Shown: piece after piece, positions 55,230 through 64,000 of the stretch
Layout of the letters: each line of letters opens with the position of its first letter
Position numbering within the stretch: the first letter of the stretch is position 1
From: Eubacteriales bacterium
GTDB lineage: Bacteria > Bacillota > Clostridia > Lachnospirales > Lachnospiraceae
NCBI GenBank assembly: GCA_030525875.1
Contig: JAUNDV010000001.1
Location: 1-64,000 of the forward strand
DNA: 64,000 nucleotides
Direction of reading: 5' to 3'
Notes under the pieces: generated by a model
Database searches by the model: none
The model's input: the letters and a program-made list of their open reading frames with translations, nothing else
Told to the model about the DNA's origin: nothing
Made by a program: the position numbers and the translations under genes

Positions 55230-56666
55230 ATGTATGATGTAATTATTATTGGCGGTGGAGTATCAGGTGCGGCTTCAGCAAGAGAGCTCTCAAGATATAA
55301 AGCAAAAATTTGCTTATTGGAAAAGTGTGAGGATGTGTGTTGCGGAACCTCTAAGGCTAATAGTGCAATTGTTCATGCAGGCTATGATGCTGTAAATGGT
55401 TCACTTATGGCAAAGCTGAATGTACGTGGGAATAACCTTATGGAACAGCTTTCAAAGGATCTCGATTTTCCTTTTAAACGTATTGGCTCGCTCGTTGTAT
55501 GCAGATCTGAAGATGGTATATATGAGCTTGAGAAGCTTCTTGAAAATGGCAAAAAAAATGGGGTTAAAGGACTGAAAATACTTAATCAGCAGGAAGCCAG
55601 GGAAATGGAGCCTAATATATCAGACGATGTGGTAGCTGCTCTGTATGCGCCTACAGCAGGTATAGTATGTCCGTTTAATTTAAATATAGCTCTTGCTGAA
55701 AATGCTTATGAAAATGGTGTCGAGTTTAGATTTAATACCGAGGTTCAGGAGATAAAGAAAAATGGAGACATTTTTGATGTTTACACTAACAGAGGCATTT
55801 ACCAGACGAGATATATTGTAAATGCAGCCGGTGTTTATGCGGATAAATTCCACAACATGGTAAGCGGAAATAAGATACATATAACGGCCAGAAGCGGAGA
55901 ATACTGCCTGCTTGATAGAAAGGCTGGAAAGCATGTAAATAGAACTATATTTTCTCTTCCGGGAAAATATGGAAAGGGAATTCTTGTAACACCAACAGTT
56001 CATGGAAACCTTCTCTTAGGACCTACGGCACATGATATCAGTGATAAAGAAGCAACCAATACTACAAGAGAATCACTGGATGAGGTTGTAAAAAAGGCCG
56101 GTCTTAATGTTAAGAATCTTCCGATCAGAGAGGTCATTACCTCATTTACAGGTCTTAGGGCACATGAGGATAAGCATGAATTTATCATTGGAGAGGTTGA
56201 GGATTGCAAGGGCTTCATAGATTGTGCTGGGATAGAATCTCCGGGACTTACAAGTGCGCCTGCTATAGGGGAGATGGTTGCAGATATACTTAAGGATTTA
56301 ATGGGGCTTGAACTTAAAGAGAATTTCAAAGCAACAAGGAAAGGCATCCTTGACCCAATGGAGCTTTCTGTAGAAGAGCGCAAGGAACTTATAAAGCGAA
56401 ATCCTGCTTATGGAAATATCATATGTCGTTGTGAATCTATAACAGAGGGACAGATACTGGATGCTATTCACAGAGCTCTGGGTGCAAAGTCGCTTGATGG
56501 AGTAAAACGCAGAACAAGGGCAGGAATGGGAAGATGCCAGGCTGGTTTCTGCTCTCCTAGAACGATGGAAATACTTGCGAGAGAGTTAAATATACCAATG
56601 TCTGAGATAACAAAGTCTGGCGGAGAGTCAAGACTTATCCTAGGAAAGAACAAGGATAAGTTATAA
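55230..56666 (+). CDS. GlpA-like glycerol-3-phosphate dehydrogenase (FAD, BFD-like [2Fe-2S])
   Basis: The 478-residue protein has an N-terminal DAO-type FAD domain (IIIGGGVSGAASARELS, then NSAIVHAGYD) and a C-terminal BFD-like iron-sulfur domain with the four cysteines in ICRCESITEG and GRCQAGFCSPR. It oxidises glycerol-3-phosphate to dihydroxyacetone phosphate. With the next two genes it forms a GlpABC-like unit in which DUF1667 takes the third place. AGGAGG precedes the ATG. Confidence 0.9.
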   Translation: MYDVIIIGGGVSGAASARELSRYKAKICLLEKCEDVCCGTSKANSAIVHAGYDAVNGSLMAKLNVRGNNLMEQLSKDLDFPFKRIGSLVVCRSEDGIYELEKLLENGKKNGVKGLKILNQQEAREMEPNISDDVVAALYAPTAGIVCPFNLNIALAENAYENGVEFRFNTEVQEIKKNGDIFDVYTNRGIYQTRYIVNAAGVYADKFHNMVSGNKIHITARSGEYCLLDRKAGKHVNRTIFSLPGKYGKGILVTPTVHGNLLLGPTAHDISDKEATNTTRESLDEVVKKAGLNVKNLPIREVITSFTGLRAHEDKHEFIIGEVEDCKGFIDCAGIESPGLTSAPAIGEMVADILKDLMGLELKENFKATRKGILDPMELSVEERKELIKRNPAYGNIICRCESITEGQILDAIHRALGAKSLDGVKRRTRAGMGRCQAGFCSPRTMEILARELNIPMSEITKSGGESRLILGKNKDKL

Positions 56667-56679
56667 GGAGGCAGGAAAA

Positions 56680-57945
56680 ATGAAAGCATATGATATAGTG
56701 GTTATTGGCGGTGGACCTGCTGGCCTTGCAGCTGCAACTTCAGCAAAGGAAAATGGATGCGACAGTATTTTGATTCTTGAAAGGGATAAGGAGCTTGGAG
56801 GTATTCTTAACCAGTGTATACATAATGGATTTGGCCTGCATACATTTAAAGAAGAGCTTACAGGACCGGAATACGCAGGCGGATTTATAGACAGGGTTAA
56901 TGAGCTGGAGATAGAATATAAGCTAAATACGATGGTAATGGACATTTCAAGGGATAAAGTCATTACTGCCATGAATAGTGAGGACGGGCTTTTTGAAATA
57001 CAGGCAAAGGCGATAATTTTATGTATGGGTTGCAGGGAAAGAGCCAGAGGCGCACTTAATATACCGGGTTATCGTCCGGCGGGAATATTTTCAGCAGGAA
57101 CGGCTCAAAGACTTGTAAATATGGAGGGCTATCTTCCGGGCAGAGAGGTTGTTATATTAGGCTCTGGCGATATCGGGCTTATTATGGCAAGGAGAATGAC
57201 TCTTGAAGGGGCTAAGGTTAAACTTGTGGCCGAGCTTATGCCATATTCAGGAGGTCTTAAGAGAAATATAGTCCAGTGTCTGGATGATTTTGGAATTCCA
57301 CTTAAGCTTAGTCATACTGTTGTTGATATAGATGGAAAGGAAAGACTTAAGGGAGTTACCATAGCAGCAGTTGATGAAAATGGCAGACCGATACACGGAA
57401 CGGAGGAATATATAAGCTGCGATACCTTGCTTCTTTCTGTAGGGCTTATTCCTGAAAATGAGCTTTCAAATGGACTTGGAATCGAAATGGACAAGGTTAC
57501 AAACGGTCCTGCTGTAAATGAAAGTCTGGAAACAAGTCTTGAAGGTGTGTTTGCCTGCGGAAATGTTCTTCATGTACATGACCTTGTAGATTATGTTTCA
57601 GAAGAAGCCAAAATTGCAGGAGAAAATGCCGTTAGATATGTAAGCGGACAGTATGCAGAAAGCACAGAAAAGCTGGTTAACATAGTTCCTGAAAATGGAG
57701 TAAGATACACCGTTCCTAAGTTTATACGTACTGAAAATATGCCTGAAAATCTTACAGTAAGATTCAGAGTGGGCGGAGTAGTCAAGGATTGTTATATAAG
57801 TACGTATTTTGATGATATTTGTGTGATGAGGAAAAAACGTCCTGTTGTAGCACCGGGAGAGATGGAGGAAGTAAAGATAGCGAGAGATTTGCTGAATCAG
57901 AATCCGGATCTTAAACAGATTACAATTCGAATCGAAAAGGAGTAA
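56680..57945 (+). CDS. FAD/NAD(P)-dependent oxidoreductase of the glycerol operon (GlpB-like role)
   Basis: The 421-residue pyridine-nucleotide-disulfide-type oxidoreductase has two Rossmann motifs, VVIGGGPAGLAAATSA at the start and VVILGSGDIGLIMARRM near residue 160, plus GVFACGNVLHVHDLVD. There is no active-site disulfide. In Firmicutes such proteins pair with the GlpA-like subunit and DUF1667 and probably pass electrons onward. AAGGAGG precedes the ATG and the stop overlaps or abuts the DUF1667 start. Confidence 0.88.
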   Translation: MKAYDIVVIGGGPAGLAAATSAKENGCDSILILERDKELGGILNQCIHNGFGLHTFKEELTGPEYAGGFIDRVNELEIEYKLNTMVMDISRDKVITAMNSEDGLFEIQAKAIILCMGCRERARGALNIPGYRPAGIFSAGTAQRLVNMEGYLPGREVVILGSGDIGLIMARRMTLEGAKVKLVAELMPYSGGLKRNIVQCLDDFGIPLKLSHTVVDIDGKERLKGVTIAAVDENGRPIHGTEEYISCDTLLLSVGLIPENELSNGLGIEMDKVTNGPAVNESLETSLEGVFACGNVLHVHDLVDYVSEEAKIAGENAVRYVSGQYAESTEKLVNIVPENGVRYTVPKFIRTENMPENLTVRFRVGGVVKDCYISTYFDDICVMRKKRPVVAPGEMEEVKIARDLLNQNPDLKQITIRIEKE

Positions 57946-57953
57946 TGATAGGG

Positions 57954-58328
57954 ATGGAGAAGAGAGAGCTTACCTGTATATGCTGTCCCTTAGGTTGTCA
58001 GCTTACAGTTCAGATAGATGAAAATATTGTTCAGAATATAAGTGGCTATACCTGCAATAGGGGAAGGATATATGCTGAGAAGGAAGTAACTAATCCTACA
58101 CGTATAGTTACATCAACTGTCAGAGTTATTGGAGGAGAGAAACCACAGGTATCAGTAAAGACGAAAGAAGATATTCCAAAGTCAAAGATCTTTGATGTGG
58201 TACGGGCTTTAAAATATATAGAGATAGAGGCGCCTGTGAAAATTGGAGATATAATAGAAGAGGATATCGCAGGTACAGGGGTAGCTATTGTCGTAACTTC
58301 CAATAATTGTGATTGTAATATCAGATAA
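57954..58328 (+). CDS. DUF1667 protein, cysteine-rich partner of the glycerol-3-phosphate oxidoreductase
   Basis: The 124-residue protein has the DUF1667 start ELTCICCPLGCQLTVQ and a further Cys in GYTCNRGRIYAEKE, fitting a metal or iron-sulfur site, and a C-terminal beta domain. It occurs next to GlpA-like dehydrogenases and FAD oxidoreductases. ATG 57954 is preferred, 11 bp from AAGGAG; the ATG at 57945 overlaps the previous stop and is only 2 bp from that site. Confidence 0.88.
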   Translation: MEKRELTCICCPLGCQLTVQIDENIVQNISGYTCNRGRIYAEKEVTNPTRIVTSTVRVIGGEKPQVSVKTKEDIPKSKIFDVVRALKYIEIEAPVKIGDIIEEDIAGTGVAIVVTSNNCDCNIR

Positions 58329-58483
58329 CTGTAGCCATGATATCAGATAACATCAAATATTTCTTCTCTGAAAATGTACAAAATGAAGTACGAAGGTGGA
58401 CTAAAATTAAAGTTTATTGTATAAAATATATAAAAAGATTTATGTTAATAAAATAACATTTTAGTACGGGCAGGAGGAGAAAA

Positions 58484-59131
58484 ATGACCAATATAAACGA
58501 AAAGAAGAGATATGAGCTTTACGGAAAATATGTAGCAGAAAGATTGGATAAAAGAGGCTTTGAAGCTTATTATGTAGATAATTCCGAAGAAGCTCTCGAG
58601 ATGGCAAAAAAACTGATACCTGAGACGGCCGTTGTAAGCTTTGGCGGATCTGCTACAGCTGAGGAGATAGGCCTCGTTGATAGTCTTAAGAAAAGCAATA
58701 AGGTAATAGACCGTGACAAGGCAAAAGATCAGGAAGAAAGAACAGAGCTTATGAGACAGGCCTTGCTTAGCGATGTCTATGTTTGTGGTACAAATGCTAT
58801 AAGTGAGGATGGACAGCTTGTAAATATTGATGGTACAGGAAACAGGGTTGCGGCTATAACTTTTGGACCTAAGGAAGTAATAATTGTAGCTGGAATGAAT
58901 AAGGTTACAAAAACTCTCGAAGATGCAGTCAGGAGAGCGAGAACAATAGCGGCGCCAGCGAATATGATGAGATTTGCAAATGAAGAAAGCACAACACCAT
59001 GCTCAAAAACAGGTGCCTGCTTTGACTGCAACCAGAAAGACTGTATCTGCAATATAATAAACATAACCAGACGTTCAAGGGTTGAGGGAAGAATCAAAAT
59101 AATACTTATAGGTGAAAATCTCGGCTTTTGA
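58484..59131 (+). CDS. LUD domain protein (LutC/DUF162 family)
   Basis: The 215-residue protein shows the LUD pattern: SFGGSATAEEIGLVDSL, LLSDVYVCGTNAISEDGQL, IDGTGNRVAAITFGPK and a C-terminal cysteine group (PCSKTGACFDCNQKDCIC) that could bind iron or zinc. LUD proteins take part in lactate oxidation in the LutABC system, but LutA and LutB are absent here. Placement after the glycerol genes with its own AGGAGG site suggests a redox-related role. Confidence 0.88.
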   Translation: MTNINEKKRYELYGKYVAERLDKRGFEAYYVDNSEEALEMAKKLIPETAVVSFGGSATAEEIGLVDSLKKSNKVIDRDKAKDQEERTELMRQALLSDVYVCGTNAISEDGQLVNIDGTGNRVAAITFGPKEVIIVAGMNKVTKTLEDAVRRARTIAAPANMMRFANEESTTPCSKTGACFDCNQKDCICNIINITRRSRVEGRIKIILIGENLGF

Positions 59132-59267
59132 TTATTTTTAACATAAATTTAGTTATAAAATTGACAATATATGCACTTGAATTGAAGAAAATATTTTGTT
59201 AATATAAACTTACAAAAAAAATTAGATATGCTAAAAATAATTAATTTAGCATTTTCGGGAGGAAAGA

Positions 59268-61247
59268 ATGGGTATTTATTTTGCAATGGCAATGTCAGTG
59301 CTTGCACTTGTATTTGCATTTATCATGATTGCATTTGTGGGAAAGCAGCCCGCAGGAAATGATAGAATGCAGGAGCTTGCAGCAGCGATTCATGGAGGTG
59401 CTAAAGCATTTTTATTTGCCGAATATAGAGTGCTTATAGTTTTTTGCCTTGTACTCTTTTTCTGTATTGGGTTTGGTCTTAAGTCATGGGTTACAGCTGT
59501 ATGCTTTATCCTTGGAGCTTTTGCTTCAGTTTTAGCTGGATACCTCGGCATGAATGTAGCTACAAAGGCCAACGTAAGAACTGCATGGGCAGCAAAGGAG
59601 GGCGGCATGGCAAAGGCTCTTCAGGTTGCTTTCAGAGGCGGTTCAGTAATGGGTATGTGTGTAGTAGGTCTTGGACTTCTTGGCTGTACACTTATCTATT
59701 ATTTTACAGGTAAGCCTGATGTTATTATGGGATTTTCGCTAGGTGCATCTTCAATTGCTCTTTTTGCAAGAGTTGGTGGAGGAATATATACCAAGGCAGC
59801 AGATGTAGGAGCTGACCTTGTAGGTAAGGTTGAGGCAGGAATCCCAGAGGATGATCCACGAAATCCAGCAGTTATAGCTGACAATGTAGGCGATAACGTA
59901 GGTGACGTTGCCGGAATGGGAGCGGATCTTTTTGAGTCATATGTAGGTGCTTTAGTATCAGCAGTTACACTTGGAGTTATTGAGTTTGAATCAACAGGAG
60001 CTATCTTCCCTCTTGTACTTGCCGGAGCAGGAATCCTTGCTTCTATTATAGGAAGTATGTTTGTAAAGGGCGGAGAAGGTAAGAATCCAGCTACAGCACT
60101 TAACATAGGATCATATTTCTCAGCAGCAGTAGTTGTTGTAGTATCATTAGTTCTTTCAAAGTCTGTATTTGGAAATATGAATGCTGGTATTGCAATAGTA
60201 GCAGGACTTATTGTAGGACTTGCTATAGGAAAGATAACAGAGGTATATACTTCTGGAGACTATGCTTCTGTTAAGAAAATTGCTGAGTCTTCACAGACTG
60301 GTTCAGCAACAAATATTATCACAGGAATTTCTGTAGGTATGCTTTCAACAGCTCTTCCTATCATTTTCGTAGCAGTAGGTATATTTGTAGCCTATTATTT
60401 TGCTGGAATTTATGGAATAGCACTTGCGGCAGTTGGAATGCTTTCTACAACAGGTATTACAGTAGCAGTTGATGCCTATGGTCCTATAGCTGACAATGCC
60501 GGCGGTATTGCTGAGATGAGCCATATGGATAAGTCTGTAAGAAAGATAACAGATCAGCTGGATGCAGTTGGAAATACAACCGCTGCTATGGGTAAGGGAT
60601 TTGCTATTGGTTCAGCTGCTCTTACAGCGCTTGCTTTGTTTGTATCTTATTCAGAGGTAGTTGGAATTAAGTCTATCAATATTATAGATCCAAAGGTAAT
60701 AATTGGTTTATTTGTTGGCGGAATGCTTCCATTTGTATTTTCCTCATGGACTATGTCTTCAGTTTCAAAGGCGGCTTACAGCATGATCGAAGAGGTTAGA
60801 AGACAGTTTAGGGAGATTCCTGGAATTATGGAAGAAAAGGCCAAGCCAGATTATGAGAGATGCGTTGATATTTCTACAAGGGCAGCTCTTAGAGAGATGG
60901 TTAAGCCGGGCGTTGTTGCAGTTGTAGCACCTCTTGCCATGGGATTTCTGCTTGGTGCTGAGGCACTTGGAGGAATGCTTGCAGGCGCTTTAGTTACAGG
61001 TGTGCTTATGGCTATTTTCCTTTCAAATGCTGGAGGAGCCTGGGATAATGCCAAGAAGTATATTGAGGAAGGAAACTATGGCGGCAAGGGCTCAGAAGCT
61101 CACAAGGCAGGTGTTGTAGGAGATACAGTAGGAGATCCGTTTAAGGATACATCAGGACCTTCTATCAACATTTTGATTAAGCTTATGACTATAATTTCAC
61201 TTGTATTTGCACCATTGATTGCAAGTATCGGAGGAATTATAAAGTAA
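59268..61247 (+). CDS. hppA: Membrane-bound ion-translocating pyrophosphatase, K+-dependent type
   Basis: The 659-residue protein has about 16 membrane segments and the three family motifs: [41 protein letters not shown], and the late [15 protein letters not shown]. It hydrolyses pyrophosphate and pumps H+ or Na+. The segment [17 protein letters not shown] has Ala, not Lys, at the position that marks K+-dependent enzymes, a group that includes Na+ pumps. GGGAGG precedes the ATG, and an ATGCTAAA/TTTAGCAT inverted repeat (59228-59252) lies just upstream of it. Confidence 0.96.
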   Translation: MGIYFAMAMSVLALVFAFIMIAFVGKQPAGNDRMQELAAAIHGGAKAFLFAEYRVLIVFCLVLFFCIGFGLKSWVTAVCFILGAFASVLAGYLGMNVATKANVRTAWAAKEGGMAKALQVAFRGGSVMGMCVVGLGLLGCTLIYYFTGKPDVIMGFSLGASSIALFARVGGGIYTKAADVGADLVGKVEAGIPEDDPRNPAVIADNVGDNVGDVAGMGADLFESYVGALVSAVTLGVIEFESTGAIFPLVLAGAGILASIIGSMFVKGGEGKNPATALNIGSYFSAAVVVVVSLVLSKSVFGNMNAGIAIVAGLIVGLAIGKITEVYTSGDYASVKKIAESSQTGSATNIITGISVGMLSTALPIIFVAVGIFVAYYFAGIYGIALAAVGMLSTTGITVAVDAYGPIADNAGGIAEMSHMDKSVRKITDQLDAVGNTTAAMGKGFAIGSAALTALALFVSYSEVVGIKSINIIDPKVIIGLFVGGMLPFVFSSWTMSSVSKAAYSMIEEVRRQFREIPGIMEEKAKPDYERCVDISTRAALREMVKPGVVAVVAPLAMGFLLGAEALGGMLAGALVTGVLMAIFLSNAGGAWDNAKKYIEEGNYGGKGSEAHKAGVVGDTVGDPFKDTSGPSINILIKLMTIISLVFAPLIASIGGIIK

Positions 61248-61322
61248 AGAACTTGCACAATTATTTATATGATGTTACTTTATTATACGGAATAAAAAGT
61301 AAAGGAAGTATAGATAATCAGT

Positions 61323-62738
61323 ATGGAAAATAAAAACAATTTAATGGATCCGGAGACTGGTTTAAACAATGAGTCCTCCGGATCCTTTGCGGTTAAAGAA
61401 AACATCATGGGAACAGAGAGCTGTAACAAGCTGCTTCTTTCTATGTCCCTGCCTATTATGGCTTCTATGCTCGTACAGGCACTCTATAACATAGTAGACT
61501 CTGTTTTCGTATCAAGGATTAATGAAAATGCACTTACAGCCGTGTCTCTTGCGCTGCCTATACAGAACCTTATGATAGCAGTAATCTGCGGAACAGGTGT
61601 AGGTATAAATGCGAGACTTTCCAGAAAGCTCGGTGAAAAAAATTCTGAGGCTGTAAATAAAACGGCTGGAAATGCTATAAGTCTGGCGATTTTAATCATG
61701 CTCGTTTTTATGGGAGTAGGTTTCCTGTTTTCTGGAACGTTCATGCGTGCAATGACTAATGATGCACAGATAATAGAATATGGTATAGATTATATACAGG
61801 TAGTTACTATATTCTGTGGCGGCCTGGCTTTCCAGATAGTTTTTGAAAGACTCGTGCAGTCTACAGGAAAAACTATCTATTCAATGATTAGCCAGGGCGC
61901 AGGTGCAGTTATAAATATTATATTGGATCCTATATTTATATTTGGATTGTGCGGAGTACCGGCAATGGGAGTAAAGGGAGCGGCTATCGCTACTGTAATA
62001 GGACAGTGGATAGGAGCTTTGATAGGACTTTACTGTAATTTCAGATACAATCACGAGATAAGCTTAAAACCAAGATATTTTAAGCTTGAGGCAGCTATCG
62101 TAAAAGATATTTTTGCAGTTGGCTTCCCTTCAATCATAATGCAGTCAATAGGATCATTTCTTACCTTTGGACTTAATAAGATACTGCTTACATTTTCATC
62201 TACAGCAGCAGCTGTATTTGGAGTTTATTTCAAGCTGCAGAGCTTTGTATTCATGCCTATTTTCGGACTTAATAACGGACTCGTACCTATAATAGCTTAC
62301 AACTACGGAGCAAAAAAGCCTGACAGAATCAAGAAGACCTTTAGGTATGCAGTTATGTATTCTTTAATGATTATGACAGCAGGATTTTTAGTATTCCTGT
62401 TTAAGCCGGAGCTTCTGCTCATGATATTTGATGCATCAGAGGAAATGATCAGGATAGGTAGCGTTGCTCTTCCTGTAATAAGTATGAGCTTTGTTTTTGC
62501 TGGTTATGCAATAGTGTGTTCATCAATGTTCCAGGCACTTTCACATGGAGTTCTGAGTCTTGGTATATCAGTTATAAGACAGCTGGTTATACTTCTTCCA
62601 GCAGCTTACATTTTCTCTAAGCTTGGAGGACTCAATGCACTTTGGTGGGCCTTCCCATTTGCAGAGGCAGTTTCCTTTGTGATAAGCTTTATACAGGTAA
62701 AACGTATTATCAGACATCAGGTTGATAGCCTTAGATAA
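61323..62738 (+). CDS. MATE family efflux transporter
   Basis: The 471-residue protein has 12 predicted membrane segments and MATE features (ALYNIVDSVFVSRINENAL, GTGVGINARLSRKLGEKN, NNGLVPIIAYNYGAKKPDRI). A polar N-terminal region of about 35 residues precedes the first helix. The ribosome site is weak (GGAAG far upstream), so a start farther in is possible. Third MATE gene in this window; substrate unknown. Confidence 0.92.
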   Translation: MENKNNLMDPETGLNNESSGSFAVKENIMGTESCNKLLLSMSLPIMASMLVQALYNIVDSVFVSRINENALTAVSLALPIQNLMIAVICGTGVGINARLSRKLGEKNSEAVNKTAGNAISLAILIMLVFMGVGFLFSGTFMRAMTNDAQIIEYGIDYIQVVTIFCGGLAFQIVFERLVQSTGKTIYSMISQGAGAVINIILDPIFIFGLCGVPAMGVKGAAIATVIGQWIGALIGLYCNFRYNHEISLKPRYFKLEAAIVKDIFAVGFPSIIMQSIGSFLTFGLNKILLTFSSTAAAVFGVYFKLQSFVFMPIFGLNNGLVPIIAYNYGAKKPDRIKKTFRYAVMYSLMIMTAGFLVFLFKPELLLMIFDASEEMIRIGSVALPVISMSFVFAGYAIVCSSMFQALSHGVLSLGISVIRQLVILLPAAYIFSKLGGLNALWWAFPFAEAVSFVISFIQVKRIIRHQVDSLR

Positions 62739-62827
62739 GTTCCAATAAAGATAGCTTTGTGATATAATATTAGTCGTGCTTTATAATATCAAAAACTAGA
62801 AAGAGTGAATATAAGAAAAGTTTATCG

Positions 62828-64000
62828 ATGAAAAGTATGAAAAATATGATAATAAAACTTGCAAGTCTGGTTCTTGCACTGACTTTGATAGTCCCGTCTT
62901 TTGCCGGGACTGTTTTTGCTGTTGAATGGCCTGATGAATGCTATGTAGCTTCAGAAGGAGCCTGCGTGATGGATGCAAATTCAGGCGTAGTTCTATATGG
63001 CAAGCAGGAAAATGAGAGCTTTTACCCAGCTTCAATAACAAAGGTAATGACAGCGCTTATAACCCTGGAAAACTGTAAAGATCTTAATGAAATGGTTACA
63101 TTTTCACAGTCAGCAGTTTCTTTTGAAGAGGAAAATTCAACAATTATTGGAGCTTCAGAGGGTGACAGGCTTAGTGTAAAGGACTGTCTGTACAGCCTTC
63201 TGTTCCAGTCTGCAAATGAGGTTGCAAATGCATTGTCAGAGCATGTGGGTGCAAAGCATCCGGAACTTAAATCTGGAAATGAAACAGACAGAGAAGTATT
63301 CGTCAAAATGATGAATATGAAGGCGGAAGAGCTAGGCTGCAAGGGGACACATTTTAATAATCCATCAGGTCTTACAGACAGCAACCACTATACAACGCCT
63401 TATGATATGTGTCTGATACTCGCTGAGGCAATAAAAAATGAAGCTTTTATAGATATTGAAGCGCATACTTACTGGACTCACGCACCTATTAAGAGATATC
63501 CGGATCCGGAAGACCCATGGAATACAGTTTATCCGAAGCATATGATGTTAAAGAGAAATTCTCACCAGTATTACAAGGGAGCTTTTGCTGGTAAAACTGG
63601 TTATACCATGAATGCCGGAAATACACTTGTAACAGCAGCTGAGAGAGATGGGATGGTACTCGTTGCTACAGTTATGAATGCACACAATAACCATTACAAT
63701 GACACAAGAAGACTGTTTGATTTTGGTTTTGATAATTTCAAATCTATACCTGTAAATGATTTTGACAACATGCATGTTATGCTCGAAAAGGATATGAGCA
63801 TAGCTGGAATACCACTTATAGATACAAAGACAATGAGCATAGACAACAGCTACATAACACTTCCAGAGGAAGCTGATGTCTCAGATGTCAGCAAGAAATT
63901 AGAACTACCTGAAAATGGAACAGGCAAAGAGCTTGGCAGGGTTGTGTATAGTTATAACGACAGGGTCGTGGGAAATGCTGATATTAAGATAAAAGAACTT
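62828..64000 (+). CDS. D-alanyl-D-alanine carboxypeptidase (DacA/PBP5-type), runs off the right edge
   Basis: The visible 391 residues begin with a Sec signal peptide (cleavage likely after VFA, near residue 32) and contain the SxxK motif ASITK, the SAN motif in QSANEV and KTG in AGKTGYTMNAG, all diagnostic of class A/C penicillin-binding carboxypeptidases. It trims the terminal D-Ala from peptidoglycan peptides outside the cell. After the catalytic domain a beta-rich PBP5 C-terminal domain starts near residue 300. The stop lies beyond the window. Confidence 0.93.
   Translation, partial: MKSMKNMIIKLASLVLALTLIVPSFAGTVFAVEWPDECYVASEGACVMDANSGVVLYGKQENESFYPASITKVMTALITLENCKDLNEMVTFSQSAVSFEEENSTIIGASEGDRLSVKDCLYSLLFQSANEVANALSEHVGAKHPELKSGNETDREVFVKMMNMKAEELGCKGTHFNNPSGLTDSNHYTTPYDMCLILAEAIKNEAFIDIEAHTYWTHAPIKRYPDPEDPWNTVYPKHMMLKRNSHQYYKGAFAGKTGYTMNAGNTLVTAAERDGMVLVATVMNAHNNHYNDTRRLFDFGFDNFKSIPVNDFDNMHVMLEKDMSIAGIPLIDTKTMSIDNSYITLPEEADVSDVSKKLELPENGTGKELGRVVYSYNDRVVGNADIKIKEL

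Overview
The window is AT-rich Gram-positive chromosome from a Clostridia species, most likely Lachnospiraceae. The evidence is gene content: a dnaA/rpmH origin block with the Firmicutes parS sequence, DUF3881, DUF4446, DUF1461 and DUF5688 proteins, a GlpP antiterminator, a membrane pyrophosphatase, and strong AGGAGG-type ribosome sites. No genus can be fixed without a search.

Region 1 (1-22.5 kb) is the replication origin and core genome. dnaA is on the minus strand with DnaA boxes on both sides. Rightward run an ECF S component and a CoaX-like protein, then rpmH-rnpA-yidD-yidC-jag, mnmG-rsmG-mnmE, and parA-parB with four parS sites. Next come a DUF4446 gene, a large exported protein, murA, a Ktr/Trk potassium system with a kinase-less KdpD-like protein, two conserved unknowns and tRNA-Arg(CCT).

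Region 2 (22.5-27.2 kb) is a scarred accessory segment: an IS200/IS605 transposase fragment, a frameshifted lipoprotein, a Fic protein between imperfect direct repeats, a membrane protein carrying an EF-Tu domain-2-like barrel, and a P-loop kinase-like protein.

Region 3 (27.2-37.8 kb) is a co-directional c-di-GMP/exopolysaccharide cluster: VTC-domain protein, DUF4956, CotH, a BcsA-like synthase with a PilZ domain, a GH5 endoglucanase whose membrane anchor is cut off by an in-frame TAG, a GGDEF cyclase and an EAL phosphodiesterase. It encodes synthesis, effector binding, hydrolysis, and making and breaking of the second messenger. It is the strongest candidate system here.

Region 4 (37.8-43.1 kb) is a phosphonate-type ABC transporter (phnD-C-E-E) with a signal-less 5'-nucleotidase-like phosphoesterase.

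Region 5 (43.1-50.5 kb) is mixed accessory DNA: a DUF4143 ATPase, a 47-residue membrane peptide, a structured RNA-like locus, an IS66 remnant, RhuM, a YolD-like protein, two MATE exporters and a DUF5688 protein.

Region 6 (50.5-64 kb) is metabolic: secondary-alcohol dehydrogenase, D-lactate dehydrogenase, a glycerol operon (glpP, glpK, GlpA-like, GlpB-like, DUF1667, LUD protein), a K+-dependent-type membrane pyrophosphatase, a MATE exporter, and a D-Ala-D-Ala carboxypeptidase that runs off the right edge.

All family calls come from reading the sequence; no database search was run.
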